Source of the DNA: Symbiodinium natans
Taxonomy: Eukaryota > Sar > Dinophyceae > Suessiales > Symbiodiniaceae
Length of the DNA: 64,000 nt
Direction: 5' to 3'
Assembly (NCBI GenBank): GCA_905221605.1
Contig: CAJNDS010000646.1
Span: forward strand, 325,001 to 389,000
Shown here: positions 1-12,105 of the stretch, piece after piece
Numbering within the stretch: position 1 is the first letter of the stretch
Layout: each line of letters opens with the position of its first letter
Program-made: the position numbers and the translations under genes
The notes under the pieces: generated by a model
Database searches by the model: none
What the model was told of the DNA's origin: nothing
What the model saw: the letters and a program-made list of their open reading frames with translations, nothing else

Positions 1-330
1 TGGGTGCCTCATTCACAGAGATGTGCATTATCATCCCGCTTCTGAGGCGCTGGGCCATGGGGAAGCTCGAGGAAGAACTTTCGGCAGAGCAGTGGGTGGC
101 TGCAGGCATTGAAACCCGCCACATGACGGTGGGGCGAGCCGAGTACAATCTGCTGGGCGTTCGCTACATTGTTTTGGAGACTGGGTCGATACACGATGGC
201 TGGAACGAGTATTTGGGTTCTTATATCTTTTTGGCAGAAGTGCTCTACCGTGACATCTCCCACTGCCTCTCGGTCTGCTGTTGCCCGGCCGCTGCAAGTG
301 AGACGGCGCAGGAGATACTAGCATGAATCG
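1..330 (+). other. candidate exon, unknown protein
   Basis: An open frame from about 21 to 326 reads as ordinary mixed-composition protein, with a plausible stretch around VAAGIETRHMTVGRAEYNLL. I recognise no family. It may be the 3' exon of a gene starting left of the window. The opposite strand is also open, so the coding strand is uncertain. Confidence 0.2.
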
Positions 331-600
331 AGATTGTCCAGTTGAAAAAACTCTTGGCAGCATGAGCATCTCTGATTTGCAAGAATCCACGTTTATGAAA
401 TTCGTTTAGTGCATCCGGTAAAGCATAGCAAAGCTGTTTTCAGCCAGTTGGCTCTAAGCTGTGCGGACCCCCATGGTTGGGCAATGCGGAAGGCTCAGTC
501 AGACTCTGTCGATTGCAGTAACAGAGTGCCGCAGGTAGTTCCATGTACTCTGCATACTGTGGGCAACGCGACTTGCCCCAACTCGCTTGCTCTCCTTTCA

Positions 601-785
601 TGGGGGGCAGCTTCAGTAAGAAAACGCTGGCGTCAGTACGTAAAACGCTTGCAGCAAAACGGCACGCCTGAGTCAGAAAACGGGGCATGCCAGTCAGAAA
701 ACGCGAAGGCCTCAATCAGAACAACGCCGGGGCCGAGTCCGAAAACAATCAGGCGCGAAAACGAAAGCATCATGTGCAAACATCG
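601..785. repeat. left arm of inverted degenerate repeats around a minisatellite
   Basis: Several degenerate copies of a unit containing (A)GTCAGAAAACG occur here. The reverse complement, GTTTTCTGACTGAGGC and variants, recurs at about 1480-1895 on the other side of the 42-bp minisatellite. The two blocks therefore form inverted arms. No gene is seen between 330 and 795. Confidence 0.5.
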
Positions 786-794
786 TGATGGATC

Positions 795-1450
795 ATCTTT
801 CTTGAGCCCTACTTGAAACCAAAATTCTCCGCAAGGGCCTGCTTGGGCCCAACTTGAAGCCGAGATTTCACCGGAGGGGCCTTCTTGGACAAACTTGGAA
901 CCAAGATTTCACCGGAGGGGCCTTCTTGAGATCAACTTGAAACCAAGAGTTCACCGGAGGCGCCTTCTTGCGAACACCTTTCAAATCGTCGGAAGGGGCC
1001 TTTGAGCCCTGCTTGAAACCAAGATTTCACCGGGGGGCTTCTTGGGCCGAACTTGAAACCAAGATTTTTATCGGAGGGGCCATCTTGGGCCCAACTTGAA
1101 ACCAAGGTTTCACCGGAGGGCCTTCTTGGGATCAACTTGAAACCAAGATTTCACCGGAAGGGCATTGTTGCGATCAACTTGAAACCAAGATTTCACCGGA
1201 GGGGCCTTCCAAGATTTCACCGGAGGGGCCTTCTTGAACAAACTTGATTCCGATTTCACCGGAGGGGCCTTCTTGGGCCCAACTTCAAACCAGACCAGCT
1301 GACCTTCTAAGATTTCTCTGGAGGGGCCTTCTTAGGATCAACTTGAAACCAAGATTTCAGTGGACAGGCTTGTGGGCCCAACTTGAAGCCAAAATATCAC
1401 CGGAAGCTTCCTGGGCCCAACTCGAAACCAAGATTCCACCAGAAGGCTTT
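795..1450 (+). repeat. 42-bp minisatellite, about 15 units
   Basis: The unit is AACTTGAAACCAAGATTT followed by CACCGGAGGGGCCTTCTTGG and a variable end. Most units are 42 bp, some are shortened. Because 42 bp is 14 codons, the plus strand shows long repetitive frames such as NLKPRFHRRG. Unit divergence and internal deletions that shift the frame argue against a real protein. Confidence 0.85.
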
Positions 1451-1479
1451 AGCCACATCGTTTTACGGCTGCACGTTTA

Positions 1480-1895
1480 TCTGACTAGTACTTCGGTTTT
1501 CGGATTGGGGCTTTCGGACACACGCGATTTGCGACCAAACTTTTCTTCTCGTCCTGTCGTGATTCCGTTTGCACGTTCGAAGCTTGTCGCGTTTTTGCAC
1601 TGAGCCTCTTCGTTGTACAGCTGCACGTTGTCCGATTGTCACGTTTGTTTTTCTCGTCGTTGTCGCCTATTTGTTTCCGGATTTGGGGCCTTTGGACGAT
1701 TATTTCCTCGGCGTGTGTCTGCGGCAATTTGAGGCCTTAGGTTTTGCTGCCTCATCCCCCCCACGTTTTCCTGAGTCAGCCTTTCGCTTTTTCTGACTGA
1801 GGCCTCTGCGTTTCTGAATGTGCCCTCCTGTTTTCTGATTGAGGCTTTCTGTTTTACTGCCCACGTTTTTTTGGCTCAGCCCCGACCCTCCTTTC
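1480..1895. repeat. right arm of inverted degenerate repeats
   Basis: T-rich degenerate units such as GCGTTTTCTGACTGAGGC and GTTTTCTGATTGAGGC match the reverse complement of the block at 601-785. They close an inverted structure around the 42-bp array. Confidence 0.5.
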
Positions 1896-4012
1896 ATGGG
1901 TTTTTGAAACTCATGGCTGCAGGTTCTGAAGTTTGACCACATGTTCTGTCCCGTGATTTAAAGCAACAAGCTTGCAGGGCGTGGCAAGATGAAGCAGACA
2001 TGGTGCAGCACGAGATCACTCCGCCGTAAACCCTAAACAGTGAGAGGCGAAAGAGGTACTACTGCAACCAAGGAGCCACCTTAGCCAAATCCACTCGAGA
2101 TCCCTTCAAGGCCACTCCAAGCCAATGCCAGGGCAACTCCAAGACCACGCCAAAACCAGTGTGCGCAAGGCGCGTGTAAGCAACACAGCACACCACAATC
2201 CGTTTCGCCCGAGTGAAAGGGGCGCGTGGGTAGCTTCGTTCACGGTTCATGAGGCAAGAAGCAGACAAGATACCGAACAGCTGCATTCGCTAACGTGCTT
2301 TGGTTTCTGGAAGCATTGACTTGCGCATCCAAGCAACCACAACGTTGGTCCGTGAGGTCAGCAACTCCGTTGAGTAGCGATGGCCTTGAGGCATGGCCCA
2401 GAGGATTCCAATACTCTTCTAATTATTCTAATTGTAGAAGGAGCGGGTACTGTTCTGCCGCAAGGCTCTCGTCGGAGCCGTCCTCGTGGTTCCTCCCAAG
2501 GCTTCGGTGCAAGTTTATATGTTGGCAGCCTGCCCCCTTCCAAGTAGTAGATACACCTTGCATTGTCGCTGCTCTTCTGTCAGCATGGGAGCTTGTGCAT
2601 GATCACCACCTAAAAGCTCAGCAGCCCCCGATATAACTGAGGGTAGACTAAACGGTATTTGCACGTGTTAATTAGTGGCCGACCTGAAAACCGAAAACCT
2701 CAGGTTATCAGCCATGTATAGCAGGTTAGCAAGCATTCCCCCATCGTGTCCGCTGTAGATTGTGGTGGGCAAACCAAGCCACTCGAATGAGCACGTCGTG
2801 ATTCATGTCCGCCTTAGCTTTTCCAAAGCACTGCAGGTGGTGTAGATTCGACTTTGCATTCCGCAATGTTGTTGGCGAGCGTGGCATCTTGTGCATGATC
2901 ACCGCCTGCAGCTTAAACGTTCCCAATAAAAGTTCGAAATGGCAAACAGACTCAGCGGCATTTTTACTATCTAGTGGCTGATCGTTAACGCGTCAAGCAG
3001 CGAGCTGTCTCGCGCAGGCCTTGCGGTTTTGGAGCCACCTCCTGCTAGTTGCGGAGTGGCTGCCTTACTAACGGCAGTGTGCCTTGCTTGCGGTTGCTTT
3101 TCGTAAGGGGTCAATGTTGGAGGCCGTCCTGGGCTTCCACATCTATTCCCACCTCTTTCCTACAACTCCAATCTGTGCGTGTGTGTGTGTGTGTGGGAGC
3201 TCCTGTGATCGTGCCACCACTGACAAAGTGACCCCTACTGCAGCCACTTTTGTTTGGGAAGACGGGTGGAAAGGGCGGGTGGGATGGGAAATGGGCAACA
3301 TTATGTAGGCGTTCTCAGGGGTCCCAGAGGGTGTCGGGGGTTCGCAGACACAGGCCCTCATGAGTCTTTAAGGCCCCAATGGCTTGTCAGACCCCAGAGG
3401 ATCGTGACCCTGAAAACAAGCTGATTGTCTTGCAGACCTGAAGACGTTTCAACGTCGCAAAGCACTTTTAGTGTTTTTTCTTTGCCGGGGGCCATCTGGC
3501 TGATGAGATTTTGGGATTGGGCCACCAGAACTCATCAGACAGATTTGAAAAGGGTGGTTGCACATGTGGTGCGCATCCACCATTTGGCTCCACTGTTTTT
3601 GCTTGACAGTTGGTTGAGTACAGCGTACGCAAGCGCCCTTTTGATGTCTGTCTGATGAGATATTCCTGGCGGCTCACGGGTGCCCCGGAGGCCTTCAATT
3701 CCAAAATATCATCAGCGAGATTGTCCAGACTTGAAAAAAGGTGGACAGTCTGGCGGTGCTGACCCTAAACGCTTCAGTCCTCAATGCCCTGCAAGCCTTG
3801 AACAGAAAGTGGCGCAATGCTGGTGAAAACACACCATCCTTGTTCGAATCTTTCTGTGGAACATATATGCATATATAAGAAATATCTGTAGATGCTCATA
3901 GATACATAGATGTATATACGCCGCCGTCACAAATACGACTTTGCCCACCTGCATACATGTACATCGAGGGTTGCGCCTCCCCCCCCTCCCCCCCCCCCCG
4001 CCCTGCTTCTGG
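1896..4012. other. no recognisable gene
   Basis: Short frames on both strands with no recognisable domain. A (TG)n microsatellite lies at about 3175-3197. A C-rich run occupies about 3968-4000, just before the telomere-like block. Confidence 0.5.
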
Positions 4013-4013
4013 G

Positions 4014-4170
4014 TTGGTTTAGGGTTTTAGGTGGTTTAGGTTTAGGGTTTTTAGGGTTTAGGGGTTTAGGAGTTTAGGGGTTTAGGGGTCTAGGGGTTTA
4101 GGGGTTTAGGGGTTTAGGGGTTTAGGGGTTTAGGGGTTTAGGGGTTTAGGGGTTTAGGGTTGGTTTAGGG
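4014..4170 (+). repeat. interstitial telomere-like TTTAGGG/TTTAGGGG array
   Basis: Runs of GGTTTAGGG variants settle into a regular GGGGTTTA octamer between about 4070 and 4160. The Arabidopsis-type TTTAGGG repeat is the telomere sequence reported for dinoflagellates. Unique sequence continues on both sides, so this is an internal array and not a chromosome end. Confidence 0.8.
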
Positions 4171-4197
4171 GAGACTGTAGACCATGAGGGGCGGGGT

Positions 4198-4237
4198 GGG
4201 GGGGGGGGGGGGGGGGGGGGGCACAACTACATATATG

Positions 4238-4269
<32 letters not shown>

Positions 4270-4271
4270 TA
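4198..4271. repeat. poly(G) run followed by (TA)n
   Basis: About 24 consecutive G (4198-4221) are followed by ACATATATGTATATAT-type repeats at about 4231-4271. Confidence 0.9.
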
Positions 4272-4904
4272 CTTGTTTTTTATTCGTTTATTTCGTTGTT
4301 TATTTATACGGTCCCCCCCTGGTACGTGCCTGTCCTTAAACCTCGGCAGGCGCCTTGAATCTTTTTTCCCGATAGTCGATTCTCGGCGCTTATCCAGCAA
4401 TCAACCTGCCCCCAAACCATTGTAAAACTGGCAGTGTCTTTATGTGTCGGGGTGTGTTTGTGTGTGCTTTAGTCCCAGCATATAAGTCGCGATCATTGTG
4501 TCGAAGTACCCCATGTCGTCGATGTTATTGTGAGTAAAGCTTTTGGTTGCTATTCGTTTACGGTTTCGTCCCAAGCCTTATACTTCACTCGCTGAACTTT
4601 ATGCCTGAAGTATATTCGCTGAATACTTAAGCCAAACCGTTTGGGCCAAACCCTATTCCTAAACCTGGACCTTATTCGTCTAATGATTTAGGGCCAAACC
4701 TTCTTCGTCTAGACTGACGAAAAACAAATTTAGGGGAAACATAATTCCTACAAAGTGCAGGGCTTGCCTCCTCGCAAAGAACATCTAGAATAACCACCCA
4801 CGTCGCCTGCCCAAAAGCCCGACTTGCTCGCAAGTTTGTGGGTTTTCATCTTAGTGTTTCTCAAAGGGTCTCCAAAAGAGCACACACCTCACAAGGATAA
4901 GACT
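4272..4904. other. AT-rich non-coding stretch
   Basis: No open frame of note on either strand. Scattered motifs such as CCTATTCC and GCCAAACC resemble the composition of the duplicated block that follows. Confidence 0.5.
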
Positions 4905-5273
4905 CACACATAAACTATCCTCAAAATTCATGAGTAAGCAACTCATACACCCGACGCGTTTAAGGCTTAGATTTCTAAACGCCTTATTCGATTAAGGCTT
5001 AGGGTCAGACCCTGTTCCAAGATTTATGCATACTTGTTTAAGTTTTAGAGAGGTACATATCTTATTCCTAACCTATTCCTTTAACATTTAAGGATGTCAC
5101 ACGTAAGCTATCCTCAATTAAGCAACTCATAAACCCTACGCGTTAAAGTTTTGGATTTGAAAGCAATAAGGCTTCGGGTCAGACCCTATTCCAAGATTTA
5201 TACACACCTTTTTAAGGTTTAGGGACATACATACCGTGTTTCTAAACCTATTCCTTTAACATTTAAGGTTGTC
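4905..5273 (+). repeat. diverged tandem duplication, unit about 175-190 bp
   Basis: Unit 1 (4905-5096) and unit 2 (5098-5273) share the same ordered blocks: AACTATCCTCAA or its variant, AGCAACTCAT, GGGTCAGACCCT, TTCCAAGATTTAT and CCTATTCCTTTAACATTTAAGG. Only two units are visible. They are non-coding and AT-rich. Confidence 0.75.
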
Positions 5274-8245
5274 GTGCCAGACAAGTAGGTCTATGTGGTC
5301 CAGATTCCTAAGCCTTGCACCTGGGCAGGGCGAAGTTGCGGGAGATGGGAGAGGGGGAGGGGCATGGACTCTTGGGCTTAGCTTGATTCTTAACCCTTGC
5401 TTGCTGAACCCTATGCCTATGCGGGGGGTGGGGGGGGGGTGGTAGGGCAGACTTCTTTAAAAATCAATTTTTGTGACCTTTGTTAGGGACATCTTCAGGG
5501 CCTCTCTCGACCAGCGCTCACTACAGACCAGATTTGTGGAAATAGTCGGAAATAGTTGTAAACACTTTTTGAAGCCCGTCGACCTTCAACATTGAAAGAT
5601 GCCCACGCTGTGAGTAAAGTATGCCTGTCAAGTTTGACAGCTTAACTGGTGGGCCTTGCTTCGCAGGGCCACATGGTCAAACGGCAGGCTCCGTTTGGAA
5701 GTCATTGAGCGGGGTGCTTGGTCTAGGCTTCGTGTTGTGGCGAGATCTGCGTGACGCATGCCGAAGTTTCTGTCAAACAATTTCTGTTCGTTGGCGATCA
5801 GCCTGCCAAGGATTTCTGACGGCGCCCGGGCAGTGTCGGCCGTGAGCGTCGCTGAAGTAGCCTGGCTCTTGGCGGTTTCACTTGCCACTCTTGTTCTCAG
5901 GATGATGAACGTGGGCTAAGTACACAGCCACATGTCAGTTGACCTCTATAGTGAGTTAGCATCTGGGATCCATGATGAGGCATGTCGTTCGCCCAGTGTT
6001 TGATGTACCAAGCATCGTTGCGGTCAAAGGTGTCGGTCGTGATGTCATCAGCTTTGTAGACAACTTGACTGCGCGCACACACATGGTGTGTCGGAAACAT
6101 GTAATGTATGTACAACTGTGCGACAAACTTTGTTCGGTTTCCATGCACGTATTTGCAACAGGAAGTTGTTCTAAGGGCATCATCAAACGATCACTTCAAG
6201 GTATGTCCATGCAGCTGGAATCAGAACACGCGCAAACAAATCGGTCGGCAGTCATACAATTTTTCGCCACGCTTGACGAGGCCTGTCCAAAGCCGATTGA
6301 CTACAGGACCATATCAACAGCGCCGTGTGCGGAATCGAAGCGTTGCATCTTGCACAGATGAACGCATTGGGGATTGCATTCGTCCGAATGGATCGTTCGA
6401 TATCGTTTGGGATCTGAGATCATTCCAGTCAGTGAGCGGAAGATCTCGAAACGTCTAGAGATGCCTAGAGTATACTTCTGGCACCGATGTCATATCACCT
6501 CTCACCCCTCGAGGAGGATGCACCCATCCCCCGCCTGGCGTGAATCATGCAGGAAACAGACGCCTGATTGTAGGTACAGATGACGATGTTGCTGCCTTGA
6601 ATCACGCTGCGTCAAGTGCCTATGGCGATTTGTGACTTACAAAGCAGTCGCAAAGCATGCGAATCGGTTTTTCACGGAAGCCCCATCTGAACGCGTCCTT
6701 CTCCATATCTCCTCACGAAACCGCTGGGGTTGCTTGGGGTCTGTGGTTTCCAGCGGCCTCGGGGGGGAGACTGCGTGCCCATCGATTGTTGCTCAGGATG
6801 GGCGCATCTACGCCGTGCAAGTCAAAGCCGGCGTAGCCGGTGTGGGCGGTGTGGGCCCATGGGTGGCCACCAAGCAGGCGACTTGCCCAGACTTGTCATC
6901 TCCAAGGCATGTTCCGTGGCTATTGTTGGCAGGCAGTCGTCATATGGCTTCCTCCCCAGAGGCGCCTGCGGGACGAAGGTGCGATGGAGAGCGCCAGGGC
7001 CATGAGCAGATCGAAGTGGGGCAGCTCGTCGTCAATAGGGACTACGCATGCGCATAGATCTAGGACGATGTTTGTGCCCTTTGACCAGCGCTGCCTTTGC
7101 TGAGGTTTCTCAGCGTGCTTGTGCCCATGCATTCGCCCGTAGCCCCCCGAGTTCTCAGTTTTGCTTGATCTTGTTTGGTCTGCACAGTTCACTTCCAGCG
7201 CAGGACATACTGGGTGCATATTAATACAGCTGGCCTTGCGCGTCTCATCATGGCATGACATTGGGACTCGGCTTACAAATTCGAATTCTTGTTCATGTGC
7301 AGAAACAGAATCCGTAATAGCCAAGGGGCCAGCCGCAAACCCAAACCTCTGAAATGTGTGGCCCGGCAGGGTCCAAGGCTGCCAGAATCACAAAGGATAT
7401 GTTACAAGCAAGGCGCGTAGCCGCAAGCACCAGTGTATACGGCCCGCAACATCATTTCACAATTGTCAGGCGAAATGTGGGCATAAAGCAGATGGTGAAG
7501 CGTCAGCTCGGCGACATTTGCCTAGCAGGCGTGCGCCATGGAAGAAAAGCGCGTGATCAAACGACTCGCAAGCGAGGCTCAGGAACCCTGGCACCTTATA
7601 TGTTTCGTCAACTATTCCAAGGGGGAGCGACACTGCAGATTCCCAGCTTTCGAGCCTTTGCGGCTCATGTTGCGTGCTCGCAGGGCCCACGTCGCATGTC
7701 TGGCTTTCAACCGTCGTGACTTCACGCTGGAGCCAAGAAGCAAATTTTTAGCCACATGTCTTTGGCCCAGGCATGCATCCTGTTTCTGTACTGCGGTGCC
7801 ACTCACGTATTGGCAGGCTACGCACGTGGCAGCCCTGTGTTTTGCGGCGCAGTCGCACAGTCTTGCCGTGATTTTGAGCAGGCTGTCGACGCAGAAGGCT
7901 TTGAGGGGCTTCACGCGGATCACTGAGCCTTCTGGCTGTCCGGCCAGATTGTCCAGCTGGTTTCTTGTTAACTTTTGGGTTTCGGCTGTTAGCGCCAAGG
8001 CCGGGACATTACCGTGCACCTTCATATCACGTCTTGAAGAGTCAAGAGCTTAAAACGCCATTGTCAGGGGCCATATGCCGCAGAGAAGCGCTGCGCAGCC
8101 ATCCTCTCTTAGGTTGGGTTGGCAAAAAGTCTACAAGTTCAACATGATTCCAACTTGTCATGAGGGAGAAGGTGGGAGAGCCGTGGGCTTAGGTGTGGCG
8201 CGAGAATAGCGTATTACGTTTAGTTCTTCAAGTTTAGGCCCCATT
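5274..8245. other. no recognisable gene
   Basis: Overlapping frames of 60-170 codons lie on both strands, for example around 6632-7057 (+), 6920-7324 (-) and 7538-8053 (+). None carries a domain or repeat I can name, and several pairs are mutual shadows. Unrecognised exons are possible. Confidence 0.4.
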
Positions 8246-8249
8246 TATC

Positions 8250-8277
8250 GTGATGATGATGATGATGATGATGATGT
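8250..8277 (+). repeat. (GAT)n microsatellite
   Basis: About nine GAT/ATG trinucleotides, followed by a short AT-rich tract. Confidence 0.9.
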
Positions 8278-8279
8278 TG

Positions 8280-11045
8280 ATATATATTTTTCCTCACATG
8301 TCTTGAAGCGGGCTGGTTGCAAACACAATGCCAAGGTCCAAGATGCCGAGTGCTGGAAGCATCGGGCAGAGAGCAGCGTTGAAGAGAAGGAGGTGGAGAG
8401 GCCGTTGATCGCGGACGGCCATGTGGAAGCGATGTGACCAGATGTTCCTAGAGAGCTCAAGAGATGAAAGACTAGGTGGTGAAATGTTTGCTTTCGTCTA
8501 CGAATCGTGTAGGTTCTTTTCCCATGCCATCACCATCCTTCACCATGTAGCTCAGTCGGGCGTGCAGGTGCAAGACGAATCGCAAACAACCACAGAGCCA
8601 TCGTTCTGTCGAGTCGAGGGCGTTTGCAGCTGTTGGGGGCGGGCGGGGGGGCTGGTTTGGACACTTGGTGAATACTACTATCCATGCTTGAGTTTCGAAT
8701 TGGGCCTGGGGCTTCAAGGGATTAGGGCTCGTATGTGCTTCATTACCCCAGGGAGCCGTCAACGCCATGTTAGAGCACTCGGGCCGGAGATCCGCGTTGC
8801 TGCGCCGGATCTTGGGCCCCATTGCAAAGAATTCACAGAAAGTGGAGAGCGGCAGCCATGCCGATGATCAGTTGGCGACGATGCTGTGCCTCTAGGCAGA
8901 TGCCTGCGCCAGCAGTACGTCATCTCCAACTTTGGCGAGCTGGGCACGCAGATGCAAAGCGAGAGCTGCATCAGCTTTGCCGCGCTGTTTCAGTGAGTGC
9001 AGTGGCGCATCGTTCACTTGAAGCGGTGCTGCATCATCACTAACTTCAGATGACCCCGGACATCCCAGACGAAAAAGCTCGGGTGGCTGCAAGCTGGGGG
9101 CCGTAGCGGAGGGGGGGGAGGGGAGGGGGGAGGGGAGAGATCGAACCTGAATTCCCGCCGATCTTGGAAGCTCGGCCCCGAAATGTCTGACTGAGAAAGA
9201 ATATCGGCAGCCCGCAAGCCCTTGCAATCCAAAGCTGCCAGGCTCAGCTGAGGCCACATCCTCTGCCATAAAATGCCATAAACACTCGGCTCAAACGCGT
9301 GGCAACAACAGCTGGCTGAGCTACAACGGCCTAGAGAGGGTTGCTTATGTTTCGTAGTTCGAATCTGCAGGGTCCGGGCAGGGCTGGAGGCTTCGGAACT
9401 TGAATTCTTTGGAGTATGGCATGGGCTATGTGGGAACACATGGCGCTTTTTCCAAGTTGATAGAGGCCTTCGCTTTGCCGCTTGCGCGCGCCGCCTCGGC
9501 AGCCGGGCCGGCCCCAGGCAGGAAATTGAGATCTTTTGACATCTCTTGCTTCGAGTGGCAACACGTGCGACAGACCAGGATATGCACGGATGCCCTTTGA
9601 GTGCATTTGCTGCCGATTCCGCAAGGATCGTGATCGCCTACATGTTTTCACCATGCTTAGAACCCTTGCCGCCGGCCTCCAATATTGTTCTGATTACAGA
9701 GTGAAAGAAGCAATCAAGGAAACTAGGTTCCACCCAGTCTCTTGATGTTTTTTTTCTCCATGAATTTTGGGAGGGTCTGCGTTCAAAATTATGACGGAGC
9801 TGCAGGGCATTGTACAGGAATGCCTTGGCGCCCCCCCAGCACGAGCTAGGGCGAAACCTGGTTCGGAATTTCTTTGGGTTTGCAAGGCATGGTCCCTTGT
9901 GGGTTTACAAAGACCATTGTTGCACAGCACAGCCGTCTGAGAGCCTTTTATCCTCGTACATGATTTGGGACAAAGCCTTGCTGGTTGCAAGCCATCACTG
10001 CGCTAGCTGGCTAGTGATGGCCGGCGTCAGGTAAGCTGAGGTCACAAGATGTCAAACGCAAGGCATCGTCCAGGCAGTTTTCCAGATATTGCTGTTTCAG
10101 CTTTTCCAGTTTGTGTTGACTGTTGTTGTGCCCATGTCCTCGTTTCAGCCTAGTCTCCTTTGTAAACGCTTGTGCGAGCCGCCTCGGCAGCCGGGCCAGC
10201 CCGCAGCGCCGCCCCAAATTAGCTCGGTGATTCCCGGAAGGGTCCCAGTAGGGTCCCAGGAAGGTCCCAGACAAGTCCCAGGAAGTCCAGGGGCAGGGAC
10301 GATTGCTTAAGCCCAAGGTGATGGAGGGCCTTCCGGATCCTTGAAAGAATGCCTTTCAGCTTTTCCATGGTAACATGCACTGGAAGTGCATTGTGGGCGA
10401 GCACCTCTTGTTGCTTCAGTGAACTCCGCCTCCCCTGCCTTCTTCTGACTTGCCGCAATGGCTGCCGCAATGGTCCGCTGCCTGCCCGGCACTTGGGGCA
10501 TTGTGGGAAGCTGCCCCGGACAGTTTTGATTTTCCTGGTGCAATTGAGGTCTGACGACCCGGCTGCTTTGCACGAGTACTTGGAGTTCCGGCGTGAGCGC
10601 CGTCATCACGTAAAAAAGCTTCGGCGTGCTGCTCGTGATGCCACCGCCTCCACCTCGGGATGTGCAACGCATGCGGACGCTGCTTGCTCGCTGAGCGGTG
10701 CCTGGTAAGGTCTGGGACTGGTGTGGCATCTTCTGCGGCTTGTTTTCGTGTGACTGACAAGGAACTCAGAATGTGTGGCAGCCAGTTCCGTGGATGCTGG
10801 ATGTGCATCAAGGCACTGTTAGATCATGTTAGATCCATATGGCAAAGGACCTCAGCAAGAGCATTGAGGGCTCTTGCAAGCTCCAGCTGCGAGGCCATGT
10901 GCAACATGTTGCATGTTACAAAGTTGCTGGCTGATGGAAGTGGCTTTCGCGCACCAGGTACGAATGACTCGTATTCTCGTTTACTCCTTATCATCGACGG
11001 TGGAGATGAGGACGCGCCCTCATGCCTTCCCTGCAACCTCGAGGT
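8280..11045. other. no recognisable gene; small repeats
   Basis: Contains a GGGGA-rich purine tract at about 9105-9145 and a cluster of GGTCCCAG units at about 10235-10285. A 20-bp GC-rich string, GCCGCCTCGGCAGCCGGGCC, occurs near both 9490 and 10180. Frames of up to about 140 codons are present on both strands, but I recognise none. Confidence 0.4.
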
Positions 11046-11048
11046 TTA

Positions 11049-11112
11049 GTCCCCAAACCCCAAACCCCAAACCCCAAACCCCAAACCCCAAACCCCAAAC
11101 CCCAAACCCCCC
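11049..11112 (+). repeat. (CCCCAAA)n heptamer array
   Basis: About eight CCCCAAA units. The reverse complement TTTGGGG differs by one base from the telomere-type TTTAGGG. It probably sits in an intron or just upstream of the spliced gene that follows. Confidence 0.85.
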
Positions 11113-11153
11113 AAAACCTAAACTCTTCAAACAGCTTCCCTGCCTGGTGCGAG

Positions 11154-12105
11154 TGTGAGCATCGAAACGCTGCCCTCAACATCCCCGAACCCAGTGGCCC
11201 CAGGATGCCGGCAGCCTTCGACGCCAACGCCAGCGTGTCCAACATAGCCTTCCCAGATGAAGACGAGCTACTTGGACGCAGAGACTTCTGGGGGGCTAGA
11301 GGGTCCTTTGTGTGGAGAATTGACGAGTGCAAAGCAAAAGGGCCAAAGGGCCAAGAGCCCAAGGACTTGGCCGAGGGGTTCGCTTTTCAACTGAGTCGCC
11401 GTGTCCTTGAACCCACGACAGTGGAGGAATTCAACATTCTTCGTTCAGACGAAATCCTGGCTCTGCGGCAGCGAATCTTGTGCAAGGACAGCAGTGACAT
11501 TCGTGTGGCATTGCTCGATCACAGCACTAACCCGCAATGCCATGCAAAGCCGAAACGCTGCTTGGTCAGGAAGAGGACATTCTCGAATGCACCTTCCATC
11601 CACGAAAAGCCTTGTGCCTAATTGGATTTATTCGAGGATCTTCCAAGATTCCACCTCGCCATGCCTTGAGATGAGTATTCGTCCCGCATCTGCAGAAGGC
11701 CGCCAATATTCCGGGGCACGTGCTCAAATTCCGGGAGCGAGTCTCCAACAGAATGGATGCCTCGAAAGGCAGAAAGTTTGTTGCTTTCTTGTGCCGAGAT
11801 CATGCCACCCAAAGATGACCTTGCCAGCAGGTGACTGGGGTCAAAGATTTCGTCAAGGTGGAAGTATGGCAATGCAAAGCCCATGCGGAACCACACAGCT
11901 CATGTCGTACGAAGCCAGGAACGAGTTCAAGGCTCACAGGTATCCCAACTACTGGAAGGTGCTTGCTACTCAGGCAGACAAGCAAGAGAGGAAAATGCGG
12001 CGAGTTGTTTTTGCTACTCGTAAGGCATCGAAGGGCAAGGTTGCAACGGCAAGTGGCTTTGCACGAGGCAGCCAATTGCGCACAGCAGCGTATAAGCCAA
12101 TCTAA
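11154..12105 (+). CDS. uncharacterised spliced gene
   Basis: I do not recognise the family. Several stretches on the plus strand read as natural protein in changing frames, as expected for short exons. About 11154-11560 gives an acidic segment (SNIAFPDEDELLG) and then a Leu/Arg-rich segment (FNILRSDEILALRQRIL). About 11570-11660 gives ILECTFHPRKALCLIGFIRG. About 11690-11800 gives NIPGHVLKFRERVSNRMD. About 11895-12105 gives YEARNEFKAHRYPNYWKV and a Lys/Arg-rich end with a stop at 12105. Exon limits were not fixed. The heptamer array lies directly upstream. Function unknown. Confidence 0.4.

Noticed and set aside
795-1450. CRISPR-like array
   Set aside because: There are no unique spacers between repeats, units are contiguous and diverged, and the genome is eukaryotic.
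1053-1603. Repetitive frames with NLKPRFHRRG units
   Set aside because: Generated by the 42-bp minisatellite. Unit deletions shift the frame, and there is no conserved start or flanking exon.
4014-4170. A chromosome end
   Set aside because: Unique sequence continues on both sides and the repeat is irregular, so it is interstitial.
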